From Glossina fuscipes (taxonomy: Eukaryota > Arthropoda > Insecta > Diptera > Glossinidae), in NCBI RefSeq assembly GCF_014805625.2, contig NW_023998476.1, forward strand, positions 2,036,786 to 2,100,785: a stretch of DNA of 64,000 bases, in the 5' to 3' direction. Below are positions 13,352 to 24,960 of this stretch, in pieces (position 1 is the stretch's first letter; each line of letters opens with the position of its first letter). The translations under genes were made by a program, and so were the position numbers. The notes beneath the pieces are model-generated. The model saw only the letters and a list, made by a program, of their open reading frames with translations, searched no databases and was not told the origin of the DNA.

Positions 13352-14344
13352 GTCGTGCGTTTATTGAAAGCTTTTCTCACTTCCCCTGCGCTAAACTAAT
13401 TTCAAGTAGCATCGACTATATTGGAACCTTCGTTACATTTCGTGTTTGCATCTGTGTCGCTTGTTGTTAGTTCTTCTCTTTAGCTTTACTACATCTACTG
13501 TTAGTTTGTGTTAAGTTGTTAGATACAGAAAAAAAAGCTTATTTTGTTTATTATTCTTCAAGTATATGGGTTGCTTTGAAGGTAATCGTAATGTATTTGA
13601 TAAAAAAAAAAAAAAAATGTAGGGGCACTATATATAGAAATACAAAAAGCCCCTGCCTGCTCTTTCACTCTTTTATTTTCTAAATATGGTGTAAGCTAAA
13701 TGCATACATAAGTTTGTTTGTTTATGTCTGTCCATATCAATCGATTTCAGTTGAAAAGTAGTTTGTGTTGTTTTGATTTTTTGTTGTTGCTTTTGCTATG
13801 GAATATTCACAAGTTCTGTTGTTGACACACATTTTTCTCACTTGCTTTTTTATTGCAGTTGTTTTTCATTTTTTAATATATATTTATTTTTGTTGTCTTG
13901 CTTTTCATCATATTCGTTGGCTTTGACTGTGTTTTCAAATTATTTAGCCTTCTCTCGTATATATTTATATACGTACGTACTTGTATGCATACTTTTGTGT
14001 TTTTTTTTTTTGTTTGTTTCTCGTATTAAATTAATAGAAGGAATTTCAGGTTTTATTTTCGCATATATACACATACATATATAAACTTACATATATGTAG
14101 GTACACTTCTATGTATCGTATTTTACCTTCTTTGTATCCTCTTCAGTTGGCCCACTTATTTTGAAAGTTGTTTCTGTTTTTATTTCTGGTTTTCTTTTTC
14201 CCCTATAGTTTTGTTCTTCATTAGAAAGTTTGGTTGATAATAATACTTGGTGTTCATCTGTGATTTCTCTTTGTTGATATTCTATTGTTTTGACTGTAAA
14301 ATTTTCACATTTATTTTGCATTCACACATACATACGCACACGCA

Positions 14345-14347
14345 TAC

Positions 14348-14378
<31 letters not shown>

Positions 14379-14392
14379 TATTTATATATATT
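14345..14392. repeat. (TA)n microsatellite
   Basis: A TA-dinucleotide run with a CATATATATTTATA interruption. A further (TA)n tract follows at 14,651-14,702, where TATTATATATAT and its near-complement can fold back on each other. Confidence 0.9.
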
Positions 14393-14665
14393 CTGATAAA
14401 GTTACATGTGTCAGTTGGTAAACTTAAATGTAAGTAGTAAGTAAGGCACAAGGCACAATCATCAGTCAGAGTACAAATCATATTTGAAAATTTATCATTA
14501 ATTGAAAGTACATTAGAAACAAAAGCTTTTTCTTCTCTCAGATCACTGATTGTTGGCATACATGGTATATACATATGCATTTATGTATATATATGTTACG
14601 TCAGCATATTTGTTAAAATAAAGTGATATATGGATTTATATACAAACATGTATTATATATATGTA

Positions 14666-14699
<34 letters not shown>

Positions 14700-15333
14700 T
14701 AAAAATATCTACAAACACATGTTTTTGTGTACACGAATATCTATAGAAATAAATAGCTATAGAAATGTTTCTTAATTCAAAGTTTTTGAATTTATTATTG
14801 ATTATATTTAGAATGAATCAACTATAATTAAAACATTCAAGAATTATAATCACACAATATTAACGCTTAAAAGCTTGCATATAGGTAGTTAAATTATTAT
14901 TTTTCACTATTCTTTACTCGCTACAAGTAAAAGTCATTTTTATATCGAGACAACACTATTATATGAATAAAATTAAGACAAAAAAATCATTTTTAGTTTC
15001 TATTGAAGTCATTTTTTTTATTACTCATTAAGGCGACTAGAAAAAGCTTTGCCTGCCTACCAGTTTCGTCAAGTCAAATTGTAGATAGTCACTCACGACC
15101 TTGAATTAAACATATTTTTATCGTTTTCAAAACTTGGTTTATTTTTATAGCTCATCTCACACCGTCTAGAGAGATCGCAAACATATTATTATTAGATCTC
15201 ATTTTTTTGTTAATTGTAGGCGTATATGAAACTCGTTGATCTGACTGTTCAATGATTTCGTTATAAATTTTCATTTCTATGAATTCTTAATAAAACAAGA
15301 GTGATGTTATATTCGCCCTAAATCAAATCAATT

Positions 15334-16067
15334 AATCTTAGGTTGGAGAGAAAGAAATCCGCTAATATTTCGTTCGCACTAAAAAAAATCTTTTGCTGTT
15401 TTTTTTTTTGGTAGATTCAGTTGTGAGTCACAGGGTGTTAAGAATGGAAGTCAACAAAGAAAAAATTCGCCACATTTCTAGTTTTTCTTTGATAAAAGTG
15501 AAATTGCAAATCAGACGTCCGACATTGTTAATGGTGTGTATGGTCTAGATACTGTAACAGCCCACCACATGAAATTTCGTTTTCGTCGATTTCGTTCAGG
15601 CATTTTTGATGTTAAAGATGCACTTCGTGCAGGCAGGCGCGTCGTCGAGAATTTCGTTAAAATCACAGGAATCATCGCAGCTTGCCGGCATATTAATATT
15701 CGTAACATCGCCTACACACAGATTTAAGCCATTTGCAAAAAGCTGGCTTAAAAAAGAGCCTTGGTGTTTAGGTGCCATACCAATTAACAAAGGAAAAGGT
15801 GACAGATTGAATTTTCCTTTGCGAAGCTTCGGCCAAACGGAATGGACGGCGATTGCCATGTTTTTCTTGCATTGCAAAACTTCCTTAATGTTAAGAAATT
15901 AGCGCCAACGGAAGGTTGTGAAAATCGATTTCGAGAGTTTTTCGTCGAAGTTGCCTTTAAAATGGCAACAAATTGTAAAACAAAACGGTGCATATTTGAT
16001 CTAAATCGGTTGTCCAAAACATGCTATATAAAGTCTTGGAGTTAGTGTATTTCTTTTTAACTCACGT
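15334..16067 (+). mobile_element. mariner (irritans-type) relic, internally deleted
   Basis: The plus strand retains both ends of a mariner transposase. An N-terminal MEVNKEKIRHIS (15,444) is followed by FRRFRSGIFDVKDALRAGRR (15,580-15,640) and by a decayed HTH region with VENFVKIT and INIRNIA. A C-terminal LFLALQNFLNVKKL (15,855-15,900) follows, which in intact elements comes just after the SPDLAPSDYH phrase, then CENRFREFF. The middle third of the gene, with the catalytic aspartates, is missing, and several stops and frameshifts remain. A left-end sequence near 15,334 (GGTTGGAGAGAAAGAAAT) has a diverged inverted match at about 16,044-16,066. Intact mariners are about 1.3 kb, so roughly half is lost. 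It cannot move by itself. Confidence 0.8.
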
Positions 16068-16859
16068 TAACACTATCATTTGAAATTGTGAACAATATAA
16101 CACTAAGCGAGCACTAAGTATAGTTGCGTCCACTCGCCAATTGTAATTATAGTGTGTTCTATCTCACTAAACGCGGGCGTGCCGACGTAATAGTCACACT
16201 TCTTTATCACTTGTAACACAATTTAGTACTATGGAAGAAAAAAAGAATTGAAATAAATCCAAGTGTAAAAATGAAAGAAGCATTTTTTGCCTAGGAATAC
16301 TGCGCGTGGACTTTCTATATAAGATGTATATAAATTATTTCTACAGATATGTGCACACGGAAATTTGGGGGAAGATCCAAGTGTACCGCCTATAACGATT
16401 GCGAGATTGAATCGCTTTGACAAAAGAGGAATCTATTATCAACGGCGAAAGTCTAAAGAAGTGCCGTTCAAATAATTATATAATTATTAACGCGAGCTAT
16501 CGCGGACTTTATATGCATGTTTTTGCAAATTTATTCTTTAATTTATTGCTATTTTTTCATTTATTTAAGTTTATCCGAGCTTTCGTACAACAATTTCTAG
16601 TGTTGTAGAATGGAGAAATAATAGCTATGAATATTGCTAATAGTTTAAGTGTAGCACTTTGTATATAGAATTACAGGAAAATTAAACTTGGCTACGTGGT
16701 AGTCCCAAATAACTTATCGCACGTTCATACGTTCATAGAATGGCATACAGATGTGAGATGACTATTGACGTATGACGCGTGATTTTTAGACAGTACCAAC
16801 CTTCAAGTGAAATACATGAAAATTTCATGACATTCCGACATTCAATCATTCGTAGACTC

Positions 16860-17400
16860 GCGATCCTTTTGTGAATCTCTTTAAACATGTCTGCCAATCT
16901 GCCTGTTTATCTATCACAATTTTCGAGTTTTTCCAATGAAATTTAGTATGTTCGAATGCTTCACCAAAGGCTATTGAAAATGGATTAGATCTGGTTCGTA
17001 TTCGCCCGGCATCTAACGCTCGATTTTTAAAGAGTGCTTATAAGAAACAATGTTGGAGTTTTCGATATTTCTCGACAAAAATTATTGAAAATTAGCATCT
17101 TTACTGATTCAAAAAAATGTAGAAAACTTGGATCCAATAGGACTACGTTTATGAACACCCTCCTATAGGAAGCTTTCTACAGCAACAATCTTTTTGTGAC
17201 CACGAGGTTTAATTTCGAATATAAGTTTTTTCTTGGCTGCACTTTTTTAGGCAAGGGTTTCCTCAAACAGGAAGCCTTTATATGGGAACAAGTTTAAATT
17301 TTCGATGCCTTATGATGAAAGCAGAAAATGAGCTGTATTAAGTGGACCGACTTAAATTTGTCTGTCCGTCCTCTTTTCGCGTGTTCAACTTATGGCAATT
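16860..17400 (+). repeat. dispersed repeat, rearranged copy
   Basis: Two blocks match the 4,290-4,800 copy. The first is at 16,875-16,990, with 'gtctgccaatctgcctgttt' and 'ccaatgaaatttagtat'. The second is at 17,250-17,400, with 'gaagcctttatatgggaaca', 'gagctgtattaagtgg' and 'ttgtctgtccgtcc'. The hairpin head is absent, so the copy is 5'-incomplete or rearranged. Confidence 0.5.
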
Positions 17401-20400
17401 TTGGCCCAAACGCTTTGTATCGTACCACTTTTGAAATGAATACCTCCTATCTGTATAATTATATAAGAAAATATAAGAAAATCTTGCAAAGTTTTCAACT
17501 TGAAAAGTGTCAACTTGATAATAAATAAACAGTAATGACTGAGCCGATTTTTCAATTTTTCTTGACACAAACATAGTATACCTTCTGCGATGGGTATAGC
17601 GAACCAGCTGCCTGGGATAGACAAGTGTGGAGAAATAAGCGGGGAATGCCAAGGAAATCAAACATATATTAAAAAAGCGCAGAAAATATCGAACTGGTTA
17701 CGAAAGAAATTAACATTTCAACATTCATTTTTTTTTCTGCCTTGTGAATACAACTTCGTTGTATTGGCCGCAGTTTTTTTTAGAATACGGGAGAAAGCAA
17801 CCAAAAAGGAAAACAAATATTGTGAATCCATCTATCTCTATTTTTAATGGTTCAGCCGCAAAGTTATTGTGAAATTTTTGCCTATCATTACACCTCACTA
17901 ATAGTGAACTGTTACGAGAAAAGGAAAAAAATAAAAACTATGAAAATGAAATATTTACCAGATAACCCTTTTAGGTACCAACAATTATGATAGGAACGGA
18001 AGCACATGCTCTGTTCATTGCTCAGTTCTTGCGCCATTATCAATTAGCTTGAAACAAAACGCCTGCAGCACAACAGGCACATGGATTAGATAACTGTCCT
18101 GTTTGCTCTACGGTATCCAATAATTCAGATTTTTGCACAAAGAGTGGATTGAAAGTCAGCAAAAGAGACAGTGAGTTAAAAAAATTAAGGAAAATTATAC
18201 GAGGAAAGTTTGAAACATATTAAAGAATCAACACAACACAACAAGACCACGATGAGCTGTCTGCATAGTCACGTCTTGTTTCCAGGCAAAAAAAAAATTG
18301 TTGCAGTAAAGGATATGTTTTGGGTTTGTGACGGCCACTAGTTATAGGAGAAAATAATTTCTTTTCTTACTATCGTTTTTTCGAATTTTTGTAAAATTTA
18401 TGCGTTACGTGAATACGATAAACATTTCCAATTTCATCTTAACTAATTGAAACGAAGAAAAGTTGAAAAACTTACTAAAGCTGACCAAGCACATCCAAGT
18501 ATTGCAATTATCTATTTTACTTTTTCTTAGGAATTTTTGGGTTATAATATATAATAAACTAATTGGGTATTAGTCGCGTTCATGTGATTTTTGCCATTTT
18601 GCCTTTAATGCCATTAAATTGTACACTATTTATAAAACCTTGACAATGTTTAATAAGTAAAGAAGTTACATCCAGTTGTGACCAATTTATCCTTAAAAAC
18701 AAAAATAAGAATATTCCAAACTCTATGCTATTGGGTAGGCGGGGCCAATTTTTTTTTACTATAGAATCTGTGAAAATCGTTTTTGCTATATCTACTTTAG
18801 GATATACATAAGTAAGTAAATGAGTAAAAAAGGGCAAGTTTTTTGCTTCTGAAAACAGCTTCTAATGTAGTCGTGTGTCCTTTAACCGATATGGTTCATT
18901 GTTAATATCAATATTTGTGTAGTAGCTTCTAAGTGTTTTCTCAAATTTAAAGCATTTTTTCGTCCAGGAAAATATTTACTACAAATGGACGGGCAGACAG
19001 ACAAACAGACTTTTCTTAAACCGATTGAAATCAAGAATAAATATGCTCTATATAGTTTTTGAAGCTTCCTCTCGGGTATCGCAAATGTTTTGATGAAATG
19101 ATTACATTTCCATTCCGCGGCGGAGGCCATAAAAAATTTAACAAAAATTTTTCAAAATCCGCTTTTAGCTATAAATTATTATTTGTAGTCATCGAATATA
19201 AAAATTTATTGTATTATAAATGAACTAAATTATTGGGGTCACGTAAATGTGGCGATCTGGCACCTGATTTCATGTAAATTTTTCTTAGAGCTTATGTACA
19301 CCTCCTAAAGTGTAAGTTACATAATGTATAGTATATAAAACAACAAAGCAGTTGATGGGCTAAACTTGACAATATGACTGCAAAATTTACATTCGTCTTG
19401 TTGGTTTGTATTGCTTTTACAAATGCATATGAGTCAATAAATGCGAAGTATATTTGTGGGAAACATTTCTAATCAATGATATCATGTAATTTCTTTTAAC
19501 TAATTAAAATGAAACAATAATAAACAGTTTCTGAAAACTTCTCAAGAACCATAAGGCATATATTTTCCGTAAGCAAATGGCTTTACAGCTTGAGTTCATT
19601 AAATGTTTATAGCGTTTATTCATGCTTCTATAACGGCTTACTTAAGTAGTTTGAGTCGGTTGCGTCCGTCTGTCAAACTATTAATGTAACTATTTCTTTT
19701 TAAAAGTTTAAGTTGGAAAGCAAGACTTGATAACGTTTTTTCTTTCCTTCTTACTTAGTCATAATTATTTTCTCATTTATTCCTTACTCCTTAGATTCTT
19801 AAGGAATACCGCGAACATTGTAAATTTTTCAGAAAAAAATTATTCTTTTTTACTGACCTAGTAGACGTTTCGAACCTTTTAGAATAGGTGGAAAAAAATC
19901 ACTATCAGAAAAAATATTCTCCTTCCTTTTTCCAAAGCGCTTCAAATAGACTGCTTGGGCTATGTAAGCTTCTGCTAGGAACGTGTAGCTTAATTTTTTG
20001 TTTTTAGACTTGTTGGCCCTCTAATATATTAACGTAGGCCTTTGGGAAGTATTTATTTTCATTTAAAAGTCTTTCCAGGGAAACACACATTAGCGTAGCT
20101 TCATCACGACAACCGTATATTGGTGATAAACTATTAAATATGATTTAAATATTATTCGAATATGATTCGAAACAATTCGAAACCATTTTGCGAAAATTGT
20201 TTGAAGAAAGAAAATGACAGCGTAGGTCCTTGAGTGATGAATTATCTTTGCTTTGTCATGTACGTTTGAAGAAAGCTTCACTTAAGGTTAACGGTAATTC
20301 CAAATTCTCCAGTCTTCCCTTGATTATTAAAAATATATATTAAAATTGTTGCATGTGGAAATCAACAGCATTGAATAAATATAAGGCAAAGAGAAATGTG

Positions 20401-20952
20401 AAAGGTGTCGTTTTCCGTTTGCCGTCTTCTCCGGTAATTCCCAACGTGCGATTCTGTCTTTGAGGGAGGCAATTTCGAATAGAAACCCGTCGAGGCAAGA
20501 GAAGACTGTGAGGCAGTGTAATGGTGCTAGGCTTATGGGCTAATAGGAAAAGGTAATGGAAAATTTATTACAATAAAAAAAACATATGCTCATAACTGAA
20601 ACTTTAAAGACATTTTTGTTGAAAAATGATTCTTCAAAATGTCCATCAGCATAACAACAAAAAAATTGCTTATATCATATATGCTTATATTTTATATATA
20701 TATATCAGTTTTAGAGATGGTTTGACAAAGCGGCATTTACATAATTTTTTAATATTTAAGCAATATATTGAATTTTGTTGCAAAGCGCCCAGAAGTTATG
20801 CTTGCTTTTTTTATGTATATATGGTGTATATGTATGTATATGTCTGTGTAGGTATTTTTTATTTTTTTTTTTCATTATGTATAAGGTCTTGATCTCAACG
20901 GAAAATTATCGGTTCATATTTCTATAAGCATCGTCGCATATATTTTAAATGG

Positions 20953-21180
20953 TTTTATACCCTACAAAATTTGTGGCACAAGGGTATCTTAAGTGTGTGT
21001 GGATGTACACAGCATCGAAAAGGATTTGCGATAAACCCACCAGTCCGCCCGCTTAATTATCGGATTGTAATTTTCGAGATATTTTGAAGAAATTTGGCCC
21101 AAGGCGGAACACAATTTAAAATGGTTCGAGCTGGACCATTTTTTCGACCACTTTCAATATAATAATGTATTAAGTGAAGT
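20953..21180 (+). repeat. dispersed repeat, hairpin-headed copy
   Basis: It begins with the same head architecture as the 4,290 copy: ATACCCT, a loop, then AGGGTAT, although the loop sequence differs. It then carries 'gtccgcccgcttaatta', 'gaagaaatttggcccaagg' and 'gagctggaccattttttcga'. Retention of the stem with a changed loop suggests the hairpin matters for the element. Confidence 0.55.
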
Positions 21181-22383
21181 GATTGTTGTTGTGTTATGTT
21201 GAGGCATTTAATGGTGGGTCGTGTCCGATCATAGTGTTTTTACTTATTATCTATAAGAAATAACTAATTATTTATCTGAGCAATGTGGCAGGCAGGTCAC
21301 ATGTAATTAATAAATGCATTTGATGCGCCCACGTTTCACACATAATAATATGCATAAAGCAGCATAGATAAACTGTTTGATGGCCGTCTCTGCTCATGTA
21401 AGTGCTATTCTCGTTGCACTTTATATTCGTAGTACAATTCTCTATATAACATATGTTGACAATGTGTGGCATATGGGAGTGATGCCACGTTTTCGCTTCA
21501 TAGACAAAAACGGTCATTCCAATATTGAACGTTATTTGTAAAAATAATAATCTATAAATTGAAATGATAATCGATTTATTCTGTGTGTTTGATCAAACAT
21601 CAAAGGTTTGCAAATTTTTGTTAAGGCTTTTTTTTTTTTGGAAATTGTTGATGATCTTATATGCAAATGTTATATTTACTACGAACGTTCGCATTTGTTC
21701 TCGGCATTTCTCTTTCTGATTTTATTTCCGAAGCCGAGACAGTTCATGTTAGATTATTCTATATAATAAATACTTTAGTTTTAGCAGTATTAAGTTCATG
21801 AACAAATCAATTCAAAGAACAAAATCATATTTTAATTCTCATCAAACCTTTGATTTAGTTTAGTCGCATTATCCATAGTTTTTTTTTTTTTTTTTTATTT
21901 TCCTCTTCGCATGGGTTCTAAATGATTGCACGTCAGCAGCGACCAATTTTGTGATCTATAACCTATCATGAATTCATTATATCGGCATGATCATGTTATC
22001 TTTCCAACCATATGTCGCTTCATCAAATAATTCCGTTACCACTATTACTCATTTAGCGTAATTTTCTGATATAATTGCAAAGGTATTTAACGATTTTGAA
22101 GAGCTTATTTCATTGTGGTCCACTTTTTTTATTTGAGTTTTACTAAAAGGGTTCCCTGTGTTTTTTATTAAGCAAAACAGGACTTGGTGTTTTTCTTCAT
22201 TTTTAATTTTTATATTTTAAATTAAAGAACGAAATTATATGTTTTGGTAAGCAAAGCCAAGTTAGATATTCTGCTAGTTCTGCATCGGTTCTGTAGAATT
22301 CTTGTCAAATATTTTTTGTCTGACTTCGAGTATGGTACCCAACTAAAGTGCTACTAATATAGAGGTAATAATCATACATAACA

Positions 22384-22530
22384 CTAAAATCGTGTAAAAG
22401 TGAAATCGCATAAAAGCGTAAATCGTATGAAGACGAAATCAAAGAAAGTGTAAAAAAATTTAGAAATAAAACTATTTAAAAGCAAACCGTATAAAACTGA
22501 AGTCGCGTAAAAGTGGTGTTGTATATATAA
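22384..22530. repeat. decayed 16-17-bp minisatellite, left tract
   Basis: Recurring units of the form AAATCGYRTAAAAGTG can be followed through the tract (aaatcgtgtaaaagtg, aaatcgcataaaagcg, aaatcgtatgaagacg, aagtcgcgtaaaagtg), with increasing decay between them. It is non-coding. The same unit reappears at 23,118-23,345. Confidence 0.65.
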
Positions 22531-22801
22531 AAATTGGTTAGAAGTAGAATATGCCTATTTAATTTTTTACATGCTTTTTTTTTGCACGAAATTTCATTTA
22601 ATACGAGTTGAAAAGAACAAATGATTCTGTTGTTGTTGTTTTAACACGATTATCAATATTCTACCTGATCTATGTATGGACTGAAGGCGTAAAGCATTTG
22701 TACGCAATTTAGTACGGTTTTTCAAAGTATAATTTATTTTTGATGATATATTTAATGAATTAAAATGCATAAGCACGAAATAAATTCTTAGATGGATTCT
22801 A

Positions 22802-22956
22802 TCTGCCTGAGTGGCCGAGTAGGTAAGTGTCTCGACTAGCAACTCAATGGTTGCGGGTTCAAATCGCAAGTGCGGTAGAGTTTTTAATAAAAGCCGAAAG
22901 CCCTAGATGCTAGTGCTTTAAGACTTTAGTCTTAGAATTTATTCTCTGGATAAATT

Positions 22957-22988
<32 letters not shown>

Positions 22989-22990
22989 GC
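22802..22990 (+). mobile_element. tRNA-derived SINE, full copy with 8-bp target-site duplication
   Basis: The head (22,803-22,877) reads like a tRNA gene. There is an A box TGGCCGAGTAGG at 22,812-22,823 and a B box GGTTCAAATCG at 22,856-22,866. A T-arm stem pairs TTGCG with CGCAA, and the acceptor-like ends CTGCC and GGTAG can still pair. The anticodon stem is poor, so it is not a working tRNA. The head is followed by a non-tRNA body (aaagccgaaagccctagatg ... ctttagtcttagaattt) and an (AAT)n tail at 22,961-22,987. The 8-bp repeat GGATTCTA flanks the unit at 22,794-22,801 and 22,991-22,998, the expected footprint of LINE-driven insertion. The internal A and B boxes would give RNA polymerase III transcription. 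Confidence 0.8.
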
Positions 22991-23117
22991 GGATTCTAAT
23001 AAGAATTTTTTAATATTGTTGATTGTACTGTTTAGTTGCTTTTTTAGGTCTGGAAAAAATCTTTTTTGTTTTACACCAATGTTCGTATGTACCTCTCGTA
23101 CAACAAGAGAATTAGGT

Positions 23118-23345
23118 GTAATTGAAAATGTAGAAAAGCGTAGAAACAAAGTCGTCTAGAAATAAAAACGGGCAAAAGTAAAATCGCGTAAAAGTAAAAG
23201 CATATATATACGAAATAGTCTAAAATTGAGATAGAGGAAAATGTAGAAGAGCGTAGAAATAAAATCATTTAAAAATAAAACCGTGTAAAAGTGAAAACGC
23301 TAATATGGTTTGAAAGTAAATAGTTTGAAAGTGAAGTCGTGGAAA
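23118..23345. repeat. decayed 16-17-bp minisatellite, right tract
   Basis: The same unit as at 22,384-22,530 recurs about a dozen times in degenerate form (aaaatcgcgtaaaagta, aaaaccgtgtaaaagtg, gaaaatgtagaagagcg, gtgaagtcgtgg). A longer subunit 'gaaaatgtagaaaagcgtag' appears twice, at 23,124 and 23,237, suggesting a higher-order repeat. Confidence 0.6.
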
Positions 23346-24629
23346 GGTATACATAAATATACTCATATACTTCCATATATTTACATATATGCATTTATAC
23401 ATCAATATACGTATATATATGGAAACTGATGTCTCCTTGCACTGTCTGTGAATCATATTAACAAAGAAATTTTCCAATTGACTAAGTAAAACAACAAAAA
23501 AAAACGTTAAATGACAGAGCTGACTTTGCATTGATGCGAATCACGTCGTACCCATTACCTAGAGGTAATATAACAAAACTAGATGTAGGTATATAACAAA
23601 ACTAGATTCCTTCTATTGCATGCCCTATAGAGCAGAAAGAATGTATATATAGTTGTATAATACAACATATAATTTATAAATAAATATGCAAGTTTTATTG
23701 CTTTCACTCTTGTCATGGGCGAAATATTTGGGATACCCTATGATTCTTGTCCTAAGCTCATGCCTCTTAACTAATTTATTACATTTCATTTTACTAAGAA
23801 CTTGATACAAAAATATACTACAAGTAACATGTTAACACATTTTACATACTAGCATCCATAAACATAAAAAAAATATTCTGAAAAGGTGTGAGAAGGTGTC
23901 AGATGTTTTAACAGCGTATGTGTAACTGTGTGGTAGTCGCAACTTCGTGACTGTTTTTTTAGTTTAGTTCTTTCCAAAAACTTGTTTTAGTTCAAATTGA
24001 ACAATAGCGTGTAAATGTATAGGAACAAAATGTTGGGTTAATTGAAAAGTGCGCAGAACAATGACGCAATTTTACATAGTTTTTAACAATTTCAAAATAC
24101 ATAAGAACTCTTTTGGATTGTTTAGAGTTGATTTGAAATTTAGGATGTACAAAAAAAAAAAAAAAACAGGAAAAAGCAGTTAAAGGGAAAGCGAAGGCAT
24201 CTTTTGCAAAAACTGTTCCCCCTGTTGTTGGTGGACGAGTAAACTGCTGTGTAAGCGTGCATGATGATCTTTGCTCTGAAAAGAGTCCTCCTTACTAAAT
24301 CACCCTAATTTTCGGTGTCCATCGTCGTGTCTATCCGCATCGAGGATTTCTTCTGGCTGGCCCAATACAAGCAGAAACCATTATTTCCTCTTTAACTGAA
24401 CTTATAACTGTTAAAGTCATGACTAAAGGGTTTTTTTTATCGTTTGACGAAGGAACCAGGCTTCCTAAACTTATACAAATATGTACAATTCAAATTTAAG
24501 AGTGCTTACGAAACAATTACTTAAAACGATTTCATAGCAAATGGGAAACTTGCCTCATCACCGCTGAGAACTTGGACCATTGCAACGAGGGAACGAGTGT
24601 GGGAGCGATATAAGTTATTGAGCTTTGCA
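23346..24629. other. gene-free A+T-rich stretch
   Basis: No recognisable feature apart from poly(A) at 24,148-24,164 and a duplicated word 'ataacaaaactaga' at 23,568 and 23,592. Confidence 0.4.
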
Positions 24630-24960
24630 ATAGTCAAAGCCACGAAAATCGACGAAACAAAGTGAGAGAAATGCCCTTAACTCCTTATCTTGCAAAAGTC
24701 TCTATCTTCAGATTGATGACAAAATATAATAACAATAAAGTATCACTTAAATTTTACGGAATAAGAAATGAATATGAAAAAGTTCGTGAAAGAAGATTGT
24801 CCTTAGTGAGAAAAAGTTCTTCAGGGAGCAAATGCCTCGATTTACAGAGGTGTCCTTATAAACCATACAGTGTTAAAGTGCTATGCTGTGAAGAGGGGAT
24901 CCGTAGATCCTAGGCGCTAAATGTCAAAGAACATGCCAAACGCCAATGATATTGTACTAG
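24630..24960 (+). pseudogene. possible protein-kinase N-lobe relic
   Basis: In one plus-strand frame (about 24,807-24,910) the translation reads EKVLQGANASIYRGVLINHT followed by VLKCYAVKRGS. This looks like a kinase glycine-rich loop (GxxxxxxY+G) followed at normal spacing by the AVK lysine of strand beta-3. A stop lies just before it and another soon after, and the preceding frame switches, so there is no intact gene. No downstream catalytic HRD or DFG motif was seen. The match rests on a short pattern and could be coincidence. Confidence 0.2.

Larger units (their letters stand above)
9939..15330. other. gene-free, microsatellite-rich stretch
   Basis: About 5.4 kb of very A+T-rich DNA with poly(A) and poly(T) runs, many (TA)n tracts and no recognised exon. 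Its texture (frequent AATAAA words, long T- and A-runs, CA-rich interludes around 11,570-11,620) would suit a long untranslated region or a large intron, but nothing ties it to a gene. Confidence 0.4.
16068..22383. other. gene-free stretch with dispersed-repeat fragments
   Basis: No gene is recognised. It contains dispersed-repeat fragments (listed separately), a minus-oriented piece of the same repeat around 18,960-19,030 (recognisable by its reversed GTCTGTTTGTCTGTCTG run), and a somewhat GC-richer patch at 20,410-20,540 with no recognisable product. The remainder is A+T-rich single-copy-looking DNA. Confidence 0.4.

Noticed and set aside
12630..14580. several ORFs over (TA)n tracts on both strands
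   Set aside because: Driven by Tyr-Ile/His-Ile microsatellite translation; no conserved content.
22803..22877. functional tRNA gene (Leu/Ser-like)
   Set aside because: The anticodon stem does not pair well, and the unit continues into a SINE body with tail and target duplications.
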